Assembly: GCA_022495005.1 (NCBI GenBank)
Contig: JAGYXB010000360.1
Location: forward strand, 248,001-312,000
Length of the DNA: 64,000 bases
DNA from: Rhyacophila brunnea
Taxonomy: Eukaryota; Arthropoda; Insecta; Trichoptera; Rhyacophilidae
Direction of reading: 5' to 3'
The notes beneath the pieces are model-generated. The model ran no database searches. It saw only the letters and a list, made by a program, of their open reading frames with translations, and was not told the DNA's origin. Position numbers and translations under genes: made by a program. Below, in pieces: positions 63,917 through 64,000 of this stretch; the stretch's first letter is position 1; the number at the start of each line of letters is the position of its first letter.

Positions 63917-64000
63917 TGCGTCAATTACATTGAGCTACTTTACGAGCTGTTTGTTGGCGAATTTAAAAGCGGGTGATTCAGCTACTGCGATTGTGATGAT
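63917..64000. mobile_element. MITE with TGCGTCAATTACATTGAG ends, copy 3, cut by window edge
   Basis: TGCGTCAATTACATTGAGCT followed by the same interior as 2820-2930. The right part lies outside the window. Confidence 0.65.

Overview
This window looks like nuclear DNA from an insect, most likely a moth or butterfly (Lepidoptera). It is AT-rich, its genes have spliced exons with GT-AG introns, its LINE remnants resemble the RTE-type elements common in Lepidoptera, it holds tRNA-headed SINEs, and it carries interstitial runs resembling the insect telomere repeat (TTAGG/CCTAA). Nothing prokaryotic or viral-replicon-like was seen. Only three host genes can be supported. Most of the remaining sequence is transposable elements, many with recognisable terminal inverted repeats (TIRs) and target-site duplications (TSDs).

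Gene 1 (2646-10203, + strand) is a two-exon C2H2 zinc-finger gene. A 48-codon acidic first exon and a 13-finger second exon are separated by a 6.0 kb intron packed with MITEs. Gene 2 (24145-30912, + strand) encodes a secreted Ser/Asn/Gly-rich low-complexity protein. A 17-codon signal-peptide exon is joined across a 5.6 kb intron full of LINE and SINE debris to a 376-codon exon holding a duplicated block of about 96 residues. Gene 3 (61537 down to 49060, - strand) is a gelsolin-family actin-binding protein. Nine exons encode domains G1-G3 in one continuous frame that reaches a stop at the end of G3. Its 5' end lies beyond the right edge or was not recognised.

Mobile-element layout: 1-2.6 kb holds dispersed repeats. 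At 2.8-8.1 kb and 10.4-11.6 kb there are hAT-like MITEs with 8-bp TSDs and TTAA-flanked MITEs. At 12-23.4 kb there are mixed MITEs, two abutting TTAA-flanked palindromes and a self-nested hAT-like MITE. At 24.5-29.1 kb there are four LINE remnants. At 32.6-36.5 kb there is a 3.8 kb non-autonomous LTR element whose two solo-LTR relatives sit in the gelsolin intron. At 38.1-39.9 kb there is a 1.8 kb hAT-like element. At 41.4-48.1 kb there is a transposon nest: a 257-bp MITE split by a decayed pogo/Tigger-like element, itself split by two further TIR elements. From 48.2 kb to the end, SINEs, MITEs and other repeats fill the gelsolin introns and the region upstream of the gene.

The three genes show no sign of working together. 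The most informative features are the nested transposon pile, whose element lengths close exactly when insertions are removed; the truncation of gelsolin after G3; and the foldback elements with a telomere-like core.
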